From assembly GCF_008831285.2 (NCBI RefSeq), contig NC_045138.2, forward strand, positions 34,218,769 through 34,282,768: a stretch of 64,000 nucleotides of DNA, in the 5' to 3' direction. The DNA is from Nymphaea colorata (taxonomy: Eukaryota > Streptophyta > Magnoliopsida > Nymphaeales > Nymphaeaceae). A model generated the notes under the pieces. That model worked only from the letters and a program-made list of their open reading frames with translations, was not told where the DNA came from and did not search any database. This document shows positions 17,150 to 53,944 of this stretch, in pieces. Position numbers and translations under genes: made by a program. Position 1 is the first letter of the stretch. Each line of letters begins with the position of its first letter.

Positions 17150-18369
17150 ACAGATGGAGGGCGAGAAGATAGCGGGCATTGAGGCTTTGTCGCGATAATG
17201 AAGGACCGACAGCAGCGCATTTTTTTTTTCCCTCTATAATTACACGACCAAGGACCAAACCAAGTAAACCCACTAGTAAGTCATTCTGATTATAATCTGG
17301 AGCAACAGATGCAGCGTGATTAACTATACCTGTTTCCCGTACAGACTGTTAATCATGTATTGTTGGCCACCAACATGTGACTTATAGAATAACTTCCACG
17401 CAAGCCAACAACGAAGTAACATATACAGAAACTGGTTTAGACAAATCAACCTGAAGGAAAGGGAGGATCTAGTGCGGTTCGGCAGGTCTAGTTGGGGGAG
17501 GGGGCCCATATAAGAGGTATGATATTAATTGTGAGCTGCTTAGTCTCAGTTACAATTCGTTGTCCTACCTAATGGCAGGAAACTAAATCTAAAAGTTTGC
17601 ACATGGCCCATGTTAAGTGCCTACTTTCAGATGAATTGACCACATTTTCTTTTCTTAATTTAGATCCCATACATGCTACCATCAACGCTTTTGCAATTGA
17701 GACCAAACCAAAAACAATTTTGTGGAAAACAAGATCTGGTTTATCATTTCTGCAGAGGACGGACCCAATCAAGAAACAAGACTCTCAGTCTATCTAGAAA
17801 CGTAATTATAATTTAAAATGAGAATATAAAGAAAACATTAACTGCAGAGTAGATAACTATAAATAATGTTAATAGTAAAGGATTACTGGAACATGAAGCT
17901 ACATGCTTCTCTTCAGGTCAGATCTACGATATTCACATAAGTATATTTGAATTTCATATTACATGCTGCAAAAAATGCAAAAATGTGTTTGTTTATCAAG
18001 TTTTCTCCGAGAATTAAGGTTCAACAGCAACCAGAAGCGAGAAAAGTAGAAAAAAAAATAATACAACCACTACGCTTTGCCAATTCTCACAGTCCTGAAA
18101 GAGTGCGCAAGACCAGCTTCAAGAATAATCCTTAGTCAAATCAGTTTATCAACTCCATATTCAAGACCTTGAAAACTTATCATGACAAATGCTGTTGATG
18201 TGAAAATTTCTCACGACATGGTTGTGTGCATCCTTTCTTTCTGAAGCTCCATGCAGTTGTAGACATCTTCAATTCTGTTATCACAGAAACTCACAATTGG
18301 CACATTTCAGAATGAAAACAGCCCTTGCATAAAAACCCAAACAAGTGAAAATTACCGGGTATCTATGAG
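16464..18369. other. Convergent intergenic region between ATXR2 and PEX22
   Basis: Both neighbouring genes end here, so the edges are 3' UTRs. A (TA)n microsatellite lies at 17112-17146. I see no further gene; open frames of 60-80 codons lack family motifs. Confidence 0.6.
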
Positions 18370-21300
18370 TTAATTTCTTCTTGGAGAGCCAAAAAATTGC
18401 TCCAAGCTCACTGAGGTAAACACGTTAGGAGCTATATGTGCAGCCCCAGATGGAGAGATGAAAAGCTCATATCTGATGAAACGCTTAACTCATAATATAA
18501 AAAAATGACAATTATTAATATAATTTGTAATAAATATAAACACAAAAAGATAGCAAGAAACAAGTAATGGCAATGGTAAGATAATCTGATAAAGATGATA
18601 TTCGAATAGGACATCGTTACATGAACACATACAGGCATCAATAAAAAATAAAACCATCTAATGCCATTTTTTGTTGACTTGAAGTCATTAAAGAATTGAA
18701 TAGCACAAACAGTATCATGCATGGATGTTGGATGCCACAAGTACAAACTCTTCAACAATTAGAGTTAACAAATTAGAAGTAAATGTGAAAAGAATAAGAA
18801 GTGAAAAAAAAAGGACATAAGAATAACAAATTACAAAAGTAAAGCAACAGGAAAAGGGGCATCAGTAGAAGTCCAGAACATGTTTTACAAGTAGTGCAAA
18901 TCTTTTTACGTGTATGTCATGTATCAGTTCTCTAAAGAATCTTCCTCTTTTTTAAACTAAAATACACTCAGTAAGAAAACCAAGTGAATCCTTCACAATT
19001 GCTACACGTGCTAACCTGTCTGCTAACATTAACTACCAATTCATGTTTCAAATTAGCTAATGGCTTGAGCATATGAAGAACAATATACATACAGCCAACT
19101 GGGAGATAATATCAAGATTTGAGTCGATATGCCAGTCCGGTTCAAGTTGGCGAACAAAAGATGTCCTTCCATTTTCTGTGCTACAGAATAGAACCTGTAG
19201 GGATTTGAGGACAATATATTACAGAATTGCTAGGTGAAAACTGAAGGAATCCAGATATAAAAGTAATAGAGCATAAAAATTACAAAGTGAACAAACTTAT
19301 TACATGAAGAAGGCGGCATACATGCTGATGCAACTATATATTGAGGACACAATCTGCTCACCTTATTGAGAATGTATATATGATGTATTAGTAATGAAAT
19401 GACATAAGCAGGAGTAGTTTATAAAAGGCAGTAACTTAGGTTATCTGCAACTCAATTGGATCAAAAATCTTATCCAAAGGAAAAGTAGGGGGAACACATG
19501 CATCAAACACTCTTACTAATGCAATACCACTACAAGGAAACTCGACATACTTCTTAGGAAGAAGCTTTGGATGTTACAAATGTCAGGAATACATTCTTGA
19601 TGTTATAAATGGCATGCTAAGCTAAGTTGCCAGTTCCAACATATCTGGAAGGCAGATAATTCCTATGTCATCCTAAATCAGGAATTAAGAGTCACACTCA
19701 TCTATTGCCTAAACACTTCAAACTGACAAACAGAACAGGCGTTCTATTTTTCAGCCATAAATGGATTAGTTAAGAAATCAAGAAAACTGATTTGCAGAAA
19801 GAGAAACAAGCATAAACCAAATGAGCAATTTGTTTAACGGTTCTAAGAAAATCAAGAACGCAAACCTCAATCCAGAGAAATTAAAATGTCTAACAAGCTG
19901 ACATCCTGAAGTAGCTAGAATACTTTCCTCCAATCTTGAGATTACAAATGTCATCTAATTTATACCTTATCTTTGATCAGTCCCCCAGAACCAAAAGCAC
20001 CAGCATCCTCCAAAGCCTTGAGAACTCTTTCCTGCAAATTAATTTAAATAGAAATAGAGCTATATCAAGTTGTTACGACAATCAGAAAGCCTGCAATTCA
20101 GATTGTTCTGATGCCATACAGAAGAAGTGTCACTATAAGTGTCAAAAGATGAGGTAGCAATATACAAAGATAAATGTATACGTATTTAATTCATCTAAAG
20201 TACTAGCCTACTAGGAATGGGAACTCTAATATTGTAGGACAATATTGCTCATAGCCGCTTGCCCTTCACCAATAAGCATAGAAGGTTCAAAAGAATGGTA
20301 CTTGAGAGCTCCATTAAGCAAATATTAGGGATTGCAGACCAAATAGGAACAACAAAATGTGAAAGGCTTCAAATCAACATAACAGGGAACCATCAAGCTA
20401 ATCATACAACAGTCTTCTCCCAATACAACACTTGGAGCTGGCATGCTGAATGCTTGCAAATTGATTACTTTTACCCAACAAATAAGCTATTTATATCAAG
20501 AAATCTACAATGAAGGCTGTAAACTTGCAAGGGAAGTTGTTTTGTCACTTCAAGTCAGTTTCACTTTGTTTGGCACCTCTTCTTCAGAATGTCTAAACAT
20601 TGCTTCAAAAATAAAATACCTAAAAATTTTCCATATTTACAATGATAACAAGCAAACAAATAACACAAATTGCGCAAAATTAAAATGCAACACATCATTA
20701 AGCACAACAAAACTAGACATGATCCCAAGTCATTAGACATTCAAAGCATGTAGCCAAGTTTCTGAAGAAAAAAGAGCTTAGTTTCTGCTCAAGTGTACCA
20801 TAAAAATAAGAGAATCACAAAGAAGAATAAAATGTTAATAATGAAACACTGTCAATATAATAAGTTCAAAAATGATCATGTGCACACAAAAAAAAGCTAA
20901 ATAATCAGAATAACAATGAATTTCACGCACCCCACTTTCATCATCCACAATTCTCTCCATAAGATACAGATCACAGATTTTGGCAACTTCAACCAACACT
21001 TCCAAAACAGATTTCCTGATTGTTGCATGTATCTGCTCATGAATTATTAACAAAAGGTCATTCTCACATTGTGCTAAATATGCGAATTACAAGAACAAGA
21101 CCCTCCAGCAGACCTGGAGCTCTTCTGGATCATTCTCCTCAAGCACCACACCAAGTAATCGGCATGTGACCTGCATGGGAAAAGAACAGGAGATGGGGTG
21201 AGAAAAATAGGAATACAGCAATTGTTCATATATTCGGTACCAAAAGTTTAACTACTCCTCTGCACAAATTCTGAAGCTTTTCTGTAACAAGTAAAACATG

Positions 21301-23239
21301 CATAACATGACTCGAGAACCTGACAAGCACCAAGGATTATTGGCATTCAGAGTCCAGACAAAGTGACTGGACACAAACCAAGTGTGTGACAAACAGGTCA
21401 TTCGAGCTCTTCTTCACTGAAAAGGGTGTCGCAAGTAAAAGAGAATAAGAAAATTCAAGGGAAGAACTAACATGACTTGGTTAAGCTAGTAGTGCATTAT
21501 ACACTTTATGTACCTTTAGCAGAAAAGGGCCCCATCAAGCAATATGAGTATTGGAGACAATTTTTCATGGATTAAGTGATTAAGTTGATCTGATTTCTTA
21601 ATCAGCTTACATTATGGTTTCTATATCCAATACATGCAAATAAATACAGAAGCATTCGGAGATCAGACCCACTACCGTCTATAAGCAACAGTTCTCATGA
21701 TACCTTTCTACCTTCACTTAGTCTTTGCCTCACTATATGCCCAAGAGTTAACTGTCAATGAAAATGAGGAAAATGTCAATGACATACCATGGCCTCATGA
21801 ATCATAAACTTGTAAATAGTTCATCTTTTTATTCTCTTTAGGGACTACAAAGTATTGGACACAATTTTGTACCTTTGCTGGTTGAAAGAAGTCACTTATT
21901 GCATCCTGTGTCTCTGGGTTATCCAAAGATGAGGTTAACCTGGATGTCAGTATTGACTCATTTGATGGGCCAACTCCAGCAGTACCTGACATAGAACCTT
22001 GTAGATGGTGTCGCCCTCTGTGTTGTCCACTGGGGGTCCTCAATAATTTCCACATAAAGACCACAGTTACAGCTAAACCGACAATAGCTCCAATGGAATG
22101 AGCACTCTGAAGCACACAAAGTAAAAATGAGAAAAGCTCTTGCCAAGACTACCCAATTTCTCAAAAATATTTGATGGGTCAATCTCCATGCAGCTTCTTC
22201 ACTACTGCACCGAAAGTCTTTTAGTGGATATTAACACTTCGATATTTTCAGGCCACATTTATCCGACTGCAGTATAGATCCATGGTTCTTTAGAAAATAA
22301 AATCCAGTTCCATCATACTGAGCCGCTTAATGAGATAATAGGGTTTGTATCATCGATCCCAACTGATTTATCAGACGCAAAAGGAGTCCCTAAATAGACA
22401 GCCACGTTCTCCCTAAGTTAGATAACATTCAGAGGTGTCATGTTAGAGGAATGGTTGTTGCCACAGCCAAGAAACATTGCCGATTTGAAGAAGTGTCGGC
22501 ATTTACAATCATATGGATGGACTTGTAAACAGATTCAAGACAAAAGCCTCTCAAAACTGAGGAAAAAGGGCCCAGAACGAGGAATTGCAAATTCATCAAG
22601 GGGTTCAACTCAGACACACGGTACGGGCACGTGTAACGCTGCCTAATCCAGGTTCTGAAAGATGGATCGTTTAATGCTTCAATAGTTAATCAAGCAACTA
22701 AGTATGCAAATACTGAACAAGGGGGCAGGACAAAAATGTCTACATGGTATACGGATACGGACTCCATTTCGAATGAGAAAAGATCAGCACACAGGCGCAC
22801 AATTGATCTTCTTGCATAAGATGCAAACCAATATTGAATTCCTATCCCAATACAACATTAAATCCATTGAGAAACCTAGCGAATTGTGGTAGCAAGCGCC
22901 AACCACCAGCATAACTTTATCAGTCCCAACTAAACAATTGGGGCTTCAATAAATGGTTCCTTTGGAAGGTCCGTATTCTATGTTCTTGACCACTTGCAAA
23001 AACCAAACCAATCATGGATACAAATTTGTGAACAGAGCTTCGTGATCAATAATCAGCGGGGAAAAATTTTGTAAAGAAGCGGAAACAAAGAAAAGAGAAA
23101 AGGAAGCAGGAAAGACATTGTGGGGTACCCAGTCATGTGCAGAGACGCGAAGGAGGCTTGACATCTTGAGTGTTAGATAGGTGCCGATCTTCTTTACCAT
23201 CTGGGCCAGTTCTTCTTCTTTGGAAGAAGAGTCGGCCAT
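18370..23239 (-). CDS. PEX22: Peroxisome biogenesis protein 22 (PEX4 membrane anchor)
   Basis: Eight exons (minus): 23239-23129, 22106-21873, 21751-21704, 21170-21114, 21032-20931, 20031-19966, 19194-19093, 18483-18370. Every exon is a whole number of codons and every intron GT-AG, giving 277 residues; the Arabidopsis protein is about 283. The ATG sits in a strong CACCATGG context. Order: short N-terminus with MVKKIGTYLTLKMSSLL, a membrane segment around SIGAIVGLAVTVVFMW (about 41-56), a serine-rich linker, the conserved VTCRLLGVVLEEN, SVLEVLVEVAKICDLYLMER and LFCSTENGRTSFVRQLEPDWHID blocks, and the terminal APNVFTS...LEQFFGS block. Family knowledge: PEX22 tethers the ubiquitin-conjugating enzyme PEX4 to the peroxisomal membrane, where PEX4 ubiquitinates the receptor PEX5 for recycling. 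No broken motifs were seen. The gene is convergent with ATXR2. Confidence 0.93.
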
Positions 23240-24297
23240 GGTGGTGTAGGAATGGCAAGCCGCACGGAGAACTTGGCTTCTATGGACTCAGATGCAGAAG
23301 GTAGTTGCCCGGTTGGTCCAGTTCGACGGGTACAGTAAACTCAGAACAACTTGACTTGAATCTGACGGAACCGTCTACCTTTGCCTTTTACTTTTCGCCC
23401 TTCGTTTTTCTTTTCGACTCGGTTTGAATAGAACCAGAATTGATGTTTATAGCAATAAGGAGTGTTCGAACCTTTGAAAACCCAGGAAGTAGAAAAAAAA
23501 TACGAAAAATAAGGATGATTTATGTGGTTCAATGACTCCATCCAATGGAAAACAATGAACAGCTATTACTAAATAATAAGAAATGGAAAACGGAAAAGTT
23601 ATTGCAGACCTAAACCTGTGCACCTACTGCCGTACTTTTCTTTTTTTTTCTTTGTCATCACTCTGATCCATTTTCAGCAGACACCTGAATCAATGCACCT
23701 GCTGCGTTATTTTCTTCTGTTTTCCATTTGAATCAGCCGATTCATTTCACTAACTAAAGAAAGTGCAAGTTAAATTTCGAGTATTCGAATTGGATTGGCC
23801 AAATCAGGGCGACTTAAATGGACTTTTTTGGGTGGCTGATTAATGTCGATTTGACAACACAATTGTGTGCTTATAGTCTAATTATCATTTTTAGGTGGAT
23901 AGCAGATAAACCACTCTCTCTGATGAAGACCTTTTCAAGCCTAAGAAGTTGGGGCCCAGGATTTTTAAGGAGACGCATATCTTAAATTTTCATAAATTCA
24001 AATGTCTCGTTTGAAATGAATTTGCAAAGGCATGAGAACCGTTTACCGCAGTTCTCCAAGCGGGGAAGAAAATGCTACGCTTTAAAATGAAAATCGCACG
24101 TGAACGATTGGACAGAAAAGGCAGCATACATATCAATCAAAAACTAAATGGGGCTTTTCATTCTGCAAGTTTACTTTACTTTGCTGGGAGGCAGGAAAAG
24201 TTTGATGCATCCTAGTTTAACCCTACAATGGCGATCGAGTAGCCGAGTACTTTCACCTTCAATATCAACATTGTTAGGGGGTATTTGGTAACCAAAA

Positions 24298-24424
24298 AAA
24301 CACTAACACAGTGAATCTGTCTCAAATATAATATTTAAGTAGAATATATTAGAACACAATGTTGTTCCATAAGTTTTTGCCCCAATCTTCTGAAACAGAT
24401 TCGTGGAACACTGTGTTAGTGTTT
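24298..24424. mobile_element. Short MITE-like element with inverted ends
   Basis: The end AAACACTAACACAGTG (24298-24313) has its exact reverse complement at 24409-24424. The pairing resumes further in (AATCTGTCTC against GAAACAGATT), so about 127 bases can fold into an imperfect hairpin with an AT-rich loop. The tips may extend outward to GGGGG near 24278 and CTCCC near 24436. No clean target duplication is visible, so the superfamily is unassigned. Confidence 0.65.
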
Positions 24425-25241
24425 CTGCGCTCCCATAAGGCTGCACATGGGCTGAGTTCGAACTGAGCTTGATTTGTCACAAACCTGGCCCAACCTGGAC
24501 GGGGACAGACCAAGCCTGGCTTTAACTCAAGCCCCTCTTAATTGAATGAGTTGAACCCAACTTGTTAAAAGTATATAGATTACCCAATCTGACCCGGCTC
24601 GTCCCTGTTGATAAACTGACATTCACATGGCGCTTGATAATCAAGTCTTTTTAAGTTTGAATTTCTCTATGTAAATCGTTATTTTGAAAAAGACAATTTT
24701 GATTCTAAAAACTGACAATTTGATTCGAACCCTTGAGGTGGGATTTAATCGAAAAATATATTTAAAACATGCTAACCAATGATACCTTACAAAAGCACAA
24801 ATACACATGTGGTATGCAGATAAACATGATGACTAAAAAAATAAAGCTATTTCTGCCGGGCTGAAATTGGAAATTTCAAGTCAAAGTCAAAGAACGCACC
24901 CAACCCATTAGCACGGGATGGGTCTTGGATCACTCACCAAGGTGCCGAGCTCGAGCCGGGCCACGACAGATTGGTGTCAACACCGAGCATGGCCCCTAAT
25001 CGCTCCCCTAACACTGCAACATTCTGTTCAAGTTTTGGAATGCAGATTCAACTTATGAATCCGCTTGTATGGGCAGCATCTTTGACTATCTTATAGAAAC
25101 CCCATCTAAAATCCACAATCCTAAATAAATCTGAGCTGCCATTTTACATTCGTAGATTCCTTTGATTGGCGAAGCTGGCATGGGCAAACACAATAACGCA
25201 CAATACCATGCGGTTTAGATTCCACTGAACTTGATGACATA

Positions 25242-25275
25242 ATATCTTTCTCGGCCTTTTGGCTAAGATTAAGTG
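25242..25275 (+). pseudogene. Truncated U2 snRNA 5'-end fragment
   Basis: The first 34 or so bases match the 5' end of plant U2 snRNA from memory, including the invariant block TCTCGGCCTTTTGGCTAAGA (25249-25268). Similarity then stops. The branch-point recognition word GTAGTA of U2 is replaced by GCAGGA, and no Sm site or 3' stems follow. I infer a 5' fragment left by retroposition or aberrant integration, not a working snRNA gene. I did not find the plant snRNA upstream element or a well-placed TATA box. Confidence 0.75.
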
Positions 25276-26334
25276 CAGGATCTTGACGAGACACCACAAG
25301 AACACATGCTATTGGTTTAGAAACTGTTAACAGGAACCCTTGGGTACCCTTTCGGAGCCTTTAGTATCATGAACACTTTGTGGGTATTTCACGAATCTTC
25401 CTCACAAATTGGATCAGGTTTATGAAACATTTAAACAAGCACCATCTCAAGCTCACATGAACACCGTTAGATTGCACGATAGGATCAGTATACTGTAAAG
25501 AGATCGTAGAGATGTAATGCAATGTGTGGAGGAAGGCATTATTTCTTTTTATGTACAATTGATTGAATTTCAAACTTGGGCGATACATACAAGGTAGAAT
25601 GCTGACAGAAAGATGTAAACAGAAACAAGGAGTAAGAGAAAAAAGATGGTCAATCATTGCAAAAACTGGAATTCAATAATTTACAAGGGGCTTAGTGCAT
25701 CTTTATGCTTGTCTGCATCCAAATTTCTGTTTCGTAGCACAGAGCAAAAATTGAAGTCTCAAGATCCATAAGAAAAGGCTATTTCAGCTTTCGTCACACC
25801 CAACCTTCTTGTCTGCATGATTAAGAAGGAAGAAACAGTTTTCTGAAATAACCAAATTGCTGAAATAAGCTTCCACTAATTTTTTTAAAACACACACACA
25901 CACACACACACAAGAAAAATGTCAAAGTTCGCCAGCATAGCTTCTACTTGCTACAGTTCCCTGTTTACATGATGTGCTCTATACCTCCAGCAGAACAGTA
26001 ATACTATGTTAAGCCATCACACTTGTTCGAAATGAAAGCTTTCATACAAAGAAAGAGTAAACTGTAAAGTGCTAAAGGAGGAGAGAAATGTAACTTTTTT
26101 CTCGCATAGGCATTGTATACGCTGGGACCTACATTCAAAAGATAGCCCAAGTTGCTAGAGCAGCAAAATCTTAATTTACGTTATGATTGCATCCGTGGCG
26201 CTTAATTCTCGGTGTTTCGATATTTAACAGTTGCTAAGATTGGAAAACCAAGCTAGTCTGACATACATAAGATCTGCAGCGGATTGCCTATCCCACTTTT
26301 GACAGTTGACGCCCTCTCTGTACAGTTTACAGAA

Positions 26335-28778
26335 TCATTCCTCTTCTGTAATGGCCTCTTCCCCGTTGTCCAAGGACAATGGAGGCAACTTTTCAATTTT
26401 CCTTTCAGATGAATACCACAACATTTCCTTTTCCAGATGCAGGCAATAGCTCTCGAAAACACGAGAGGTCACCATTACACTGAAGTCAAGGAGAAAGAGC
26501 AATTCCAGTTCCAGCCGGTTCAGTTCTTCATTGCTTACACCACCAACTCTAGCATAAAATGCATTATTGTAGTGCCTGCAAACCCAGAAACAGCATGGAC
26601 AGGCGCATGGTTGATTAGCTTTAAAAATAATCATCTCAATTAATATGATACCTAAGCAGAATGCCCAACATAAATGCAATTTGTGAAGAATCAATAAACA
26701 TACACGCACATGAAGTCTCAATTAAGCTCATGGATAGGGATCTACCCACCTGTTCCAAGTTTGAGGCCTCATGCAGGCATGGCCTGAACAAGAGGCATAA
26801 TGAGAAAAAGAAAAGAAGTTTTCTCAGGATTAAGGGAACTGCCCTCAGACTTTTACTATGTCAGAACAGCAACAATAGGTACAATGAAGCAAAGAAGAGC
26901 ACAGCTGGAGGCTGGGTCCAGCAACAATAGGTACAATGAGGCAAAGACCAGCACAGCTGGAGGCTGGGTCCAGCAACAATAGGTACAATGAGGCAAAGAC
27001 CAGCACAGCTGGAGGCAGGACACTGTACAAGTTAGAAAATTTTAAGCAGCAGCAGTACAGCCTGTCTGTAATAATAAACATTGATGGACCCACAAGGTGG
27101 GATCCCCCTACAAAAATTAACATCACTATCCTAAGATGCCATTGACCTAGAAAATGAAGGCACACGGTCGACAGATTCAGGACGTCCCCTGCTGCCTTGG
27201 ATTCTATGAACAATAAACTCCAAGCAGAAAAGTCCCTTAACGTCCTGTTCTGATAGAAAAGAACAGAACCGTTTGGCCATTTCGTTTGGGTTATATGATT
27301 GTCGGCCTCAGCCTTGAAGCCTACTCTTGCATGGAGATCCCTTCAAATTCGGGATTTTCAGTAAAAGTCCGAACACCTAACAATGTGAGTCTGATCAGAT
27401 GTTTCAATGATCTTGGTAGGAGTTCCTTTTTCTTTACAAATACAAGTACGCAACATTCAAGCAAACAAGATCTCAACCAAAACACACTTACTTCCTAGAT
27501 TTTAGAAGTCACTGCTACTGCTGCTAAAATAGTGGGGATTACTTAATCGTCCCAAATAGTTCCAGCGGTCCGATCAAGAATTTCAAGCTTTGGTGGGGAT
27601 ACTAGTAGGTTAAACCGATTTTTATGGATATCACGGACATTAATTTGTTGCGTTGCAAATAATAAGAAGGATATTAAAGACTTCATGCAAAAACCCAAAA
27701 TCTGATCAACTTGCCTTTGGTGTTTGTTAAACAGCGTCCAAGAAAGAAAGATAAGGTAAGAATTGCATCAATTGTGTAAAAACGGGCAAGAAGTGGGGAG
27801 ACAAAGACAAACAGAGAACTTCGGAAGCGCCATTCTGAAGTATTTATTTCCAATCAAAAGTGGAAAAGAAAGCAAAGATCACATGAAGCATAAAAGTTGC
27901 CACGACAACCTTTTCCCGCATGATATAGGGAAAGGATTTCACGTGAACAAATTCGCGCTTGAACGCAACCTTTTTTGCCGGACCCTCCTACTTCTTTTCC
28001 TCACTTTTTTGTTTGCAAAGCAACTTAAATCTCGGGAAAAAGGAAAAAGAAAAAAGAAAAAAAAATGAGAATTTTCACAAAATCCAGCATGTCCACCACA
28101 GAAAACCAAAAAGGAAAAGGTGATAAAAAGAACCAAAGGACAGGATCAGACTATCAGTCAGATCCCAACTACCGTAAGGACGAAGGATAAATGAAAGCCG
28201 GAAAAAATACTACAAAGGCCGACTGCAAGGCCCCAATTCACTTCAGGCAGAAATGATCAAAGCTATTTTTCGGTTTCAATTGGTATAAATCTATACCTTA
28301 CAGGTCAAAAGAAAAAGGCGAAGGAAGGAAGTAAGCGAACAACTTACACGTCATCGAGCACCTTCGTTGCCACCATGATACTAGTCACGAGCAGACGGTG
28401 TACATTGAGGGAGACGACCGGCGAGCTCGGGTTTCTGTGCACCAGCCTATCAATGAAGATATAGCCGACCACAAAGCAGGAAGGGCTGCAGTTGGTGTAC
28501 CTATAGATTCTCTCCAGGTACTTGGAGATGCTGATGCTAGGAGCCTTCACCCCATGGAACACACTTAGTCTCGAGGTCTCAGCAGTAGCCAGGTCCAAGC
28601 ACACCTGGTCGTTCCTGGCCACCAGCCGTTCGAGCACCACTGACAGCATTGTGAGTACCCGCGGCATCGCGGACGAGCTCGCCTCAGCCTCGTCGGAATC
28701 CGGCGCAGCGGGGCTGCCGTCCTCTGTTCTTTCATAGTAGTGGTCGTCATCGACGGCGACCAAGCCCGCCGGCGGCAT
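26335..28778 (-). CDS. CYCU1-1: U-type (P-type) cyclin, CYCU1-1/CYCP3;1-like
   Basis: Two exons (minus): 28778-28348 and 26575-26335, joined in phase 2 across a 1.77-kb GT-AG intron, giving 223 residues; plant U-type cyclins are about 200-230. The cyclin box spans roughly residues 40-180: PRVLTMLSVVLERLVARND, then FHGVKAPSISISKYLERIYRYTNCSP, CFVVGYIFIDRL, SLNVHRLLVTSIMVATKVLDDVHYNNAFYARVGG, and ELNRLELELLFLLDF. The PRVL start, VFESYC...LEKEM tail and single intron after LDDV point to the CYCU1-1 branch over CYCU4. Family knowledge: these PHO80-like cyclins bind A-type CDKs and link nutrient or hormone signals to cell division. The N-terminal 40 residues are acidic and lineage-specific. The intron carries a 52-bp minisatellite. 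Confidence 0.92.
26867..27021. repeat. 52-bp minisatellite, three tandem copies
   Basis: Copies start at 26867, 26919 and 26971, each beginning CAGCAACAATAGGTACAATG. Copies 2 and 3 are almost identical; copy 1 differs at a few positions and copy 3 diverges at its end. The array is in the single intron of the cyclin gene. Confidence 0.95.
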
Positions 28779-30161
28779 CTAGGTTGTGTCCAACGGAGCC
28801 TCAGCGCTGCCCATGCCCGGACCGGCAATCGCCGCGGCTAAGCATGGCAGGCCGGGCTTTTGTTTCCCTTGCAAATGCCATGTAAGCACGTTCCGATTCG
28901 TCGGGCTGATCTTATGCCGTCGGGACACGTGTCTTTCTTATCGACTGGGGCTGTCTGCTTGTAATGCAGCCAACAGGAAGCTGACACGTTTGACGGGATA
29001 AAGCTGCGAAAAGCATGAATGCTACAGCTGGGATCGGCTTTTTGTTTTGGCCAAAAATGGACGGATGAGATTGGAGCGAGTTTCCTTCCGACCGTTGGAT
29101 ACCTAGTTTTGCCCGGTGAGACGCCCATGACCGATGGCTTTTAAACCGCTCCGGTCCAAGGCTTAGTCCTTCGATTATTTGCCGACTCATATTTGACGTT
29201 TAAGGGAGTTAGCATGCAGGAGAAATAATTAGTGGTGGCTGTGAATAAATGATTTGAACACCAAAATTTACGAGCACTCGCTGTCTGTCCAACCTAAAAA
29301 AAACCATAAAAGATGAACAGGAAGGCACTAAACCACATGGTTTCACTTCTTCAAGATGCAAGAATTTGTCTCCGTTGCAGTTTGCTCCAGAATACATCAT
29401 ACCTACACTTTACTCCAATTAGTCAGTGCTAGGAAAAATAAATAAAAGAAAAGCCCGAGTGAGATTAATGGTTATAGCTGGCTTAATTTATACCCGACAC
29501 TCTATTTAAGCGAAAATCGTTGAACACCTATCAGATAAGCGCCGAAAAAAAAATAGGAAATTAATTAGCGTGGAGACGATCCCTGAAGTTACATAAGGGG
29601 AAAAAACATCATAAAAGAGTATAGGACAGATCAAAAGGAGGCCAGGTGAGAGAGAAAGATCAGCCGAAGGGAAAAGATCCTGACCCAATCGGAGGGCAAA
29701 GTGGACGTCGTAGCTGGTAGCAGTAGTCAAGGGAACTGGACACATCCACTTATCTGACAATATGAATTTATAATGCTTACGGATGACAATAACAAAACAT
29801 AAATCAGATGCTCTATCGGTTGATATCAAAGACGACCACCAAATTGTTGCCACCCAAGAGACAATTTGGCGTTTGGGTTTCTGAACATAGGGTTTTTACA
29901 ATTCGATAAAAATCGTATCATCGCCACCGCCCTACTTTTCAATTTTATGAATTAAAAAAAATAAAATATTTAAATTGATTTATTAAAAATTAATAAAAAT
30001 CTGCATTCGCCTGGTATCGTATCGTCGCTGATACTTTTGGAGCTTTTATATGATGGGAACCGCTACTTCTGATACAGATTTGATTGATAACTCAGTCTAA
30101 ACGCTTTGGTCATTTATACCAACTTACATACACTACATACAAATGTTTTGGGTAAAACCAA
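28779..30161. other. Intergenic region between cyclin start and FUSED stop
   Basis: The part near 28779-29160 is GC-richer and should hold the cyclin promoter and leader. The part near 30161 is the FUSED 3' flank. A GATACG-type degenerate repeat lies at about 29886-30050. No further gene is visible. Confidence 0.6.
29886..30050. repeat. Degenerate GATACG-family repeat, copy 1
   Basis: Words such as ATCGTATCATCG (left) and GGTATCGTATCGTCG (right) flank an AT-rich centre of long A/T runs. The design matches the repeats at 43230-43880 and 44747-45015. Confidence 0.5.

Positions 30162-53944
<23,783 letters not shown>

Larger units (their letters stand above)
23240..26334. other. Intergenic region between PEX22 start and cyclin stop
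   Basis: The left part holds the PEX22 promoter and leader. Inside lie a MITE-like inverted repeat (24298-24424), a U2 snRNA fragment (25242-25275) and a CA microsatellite (about 25886-25911). Two GC-richer patches related to the word GCCGAGCTCGAGCCGGGCC lie near 24440-24600 and 24890-25000; they look like ends of a degenerate repeat. The last part is the likely 3' flank of the cyclin. No protein gene is supported. Confidence 0.6.

Noticed and set aside
28522-29190. Open frames around cyclin exon 1 on both strands
   Set aside because: They overlap the cyclin coding exon or its GC-rich leader in other frames and lack family motifs.
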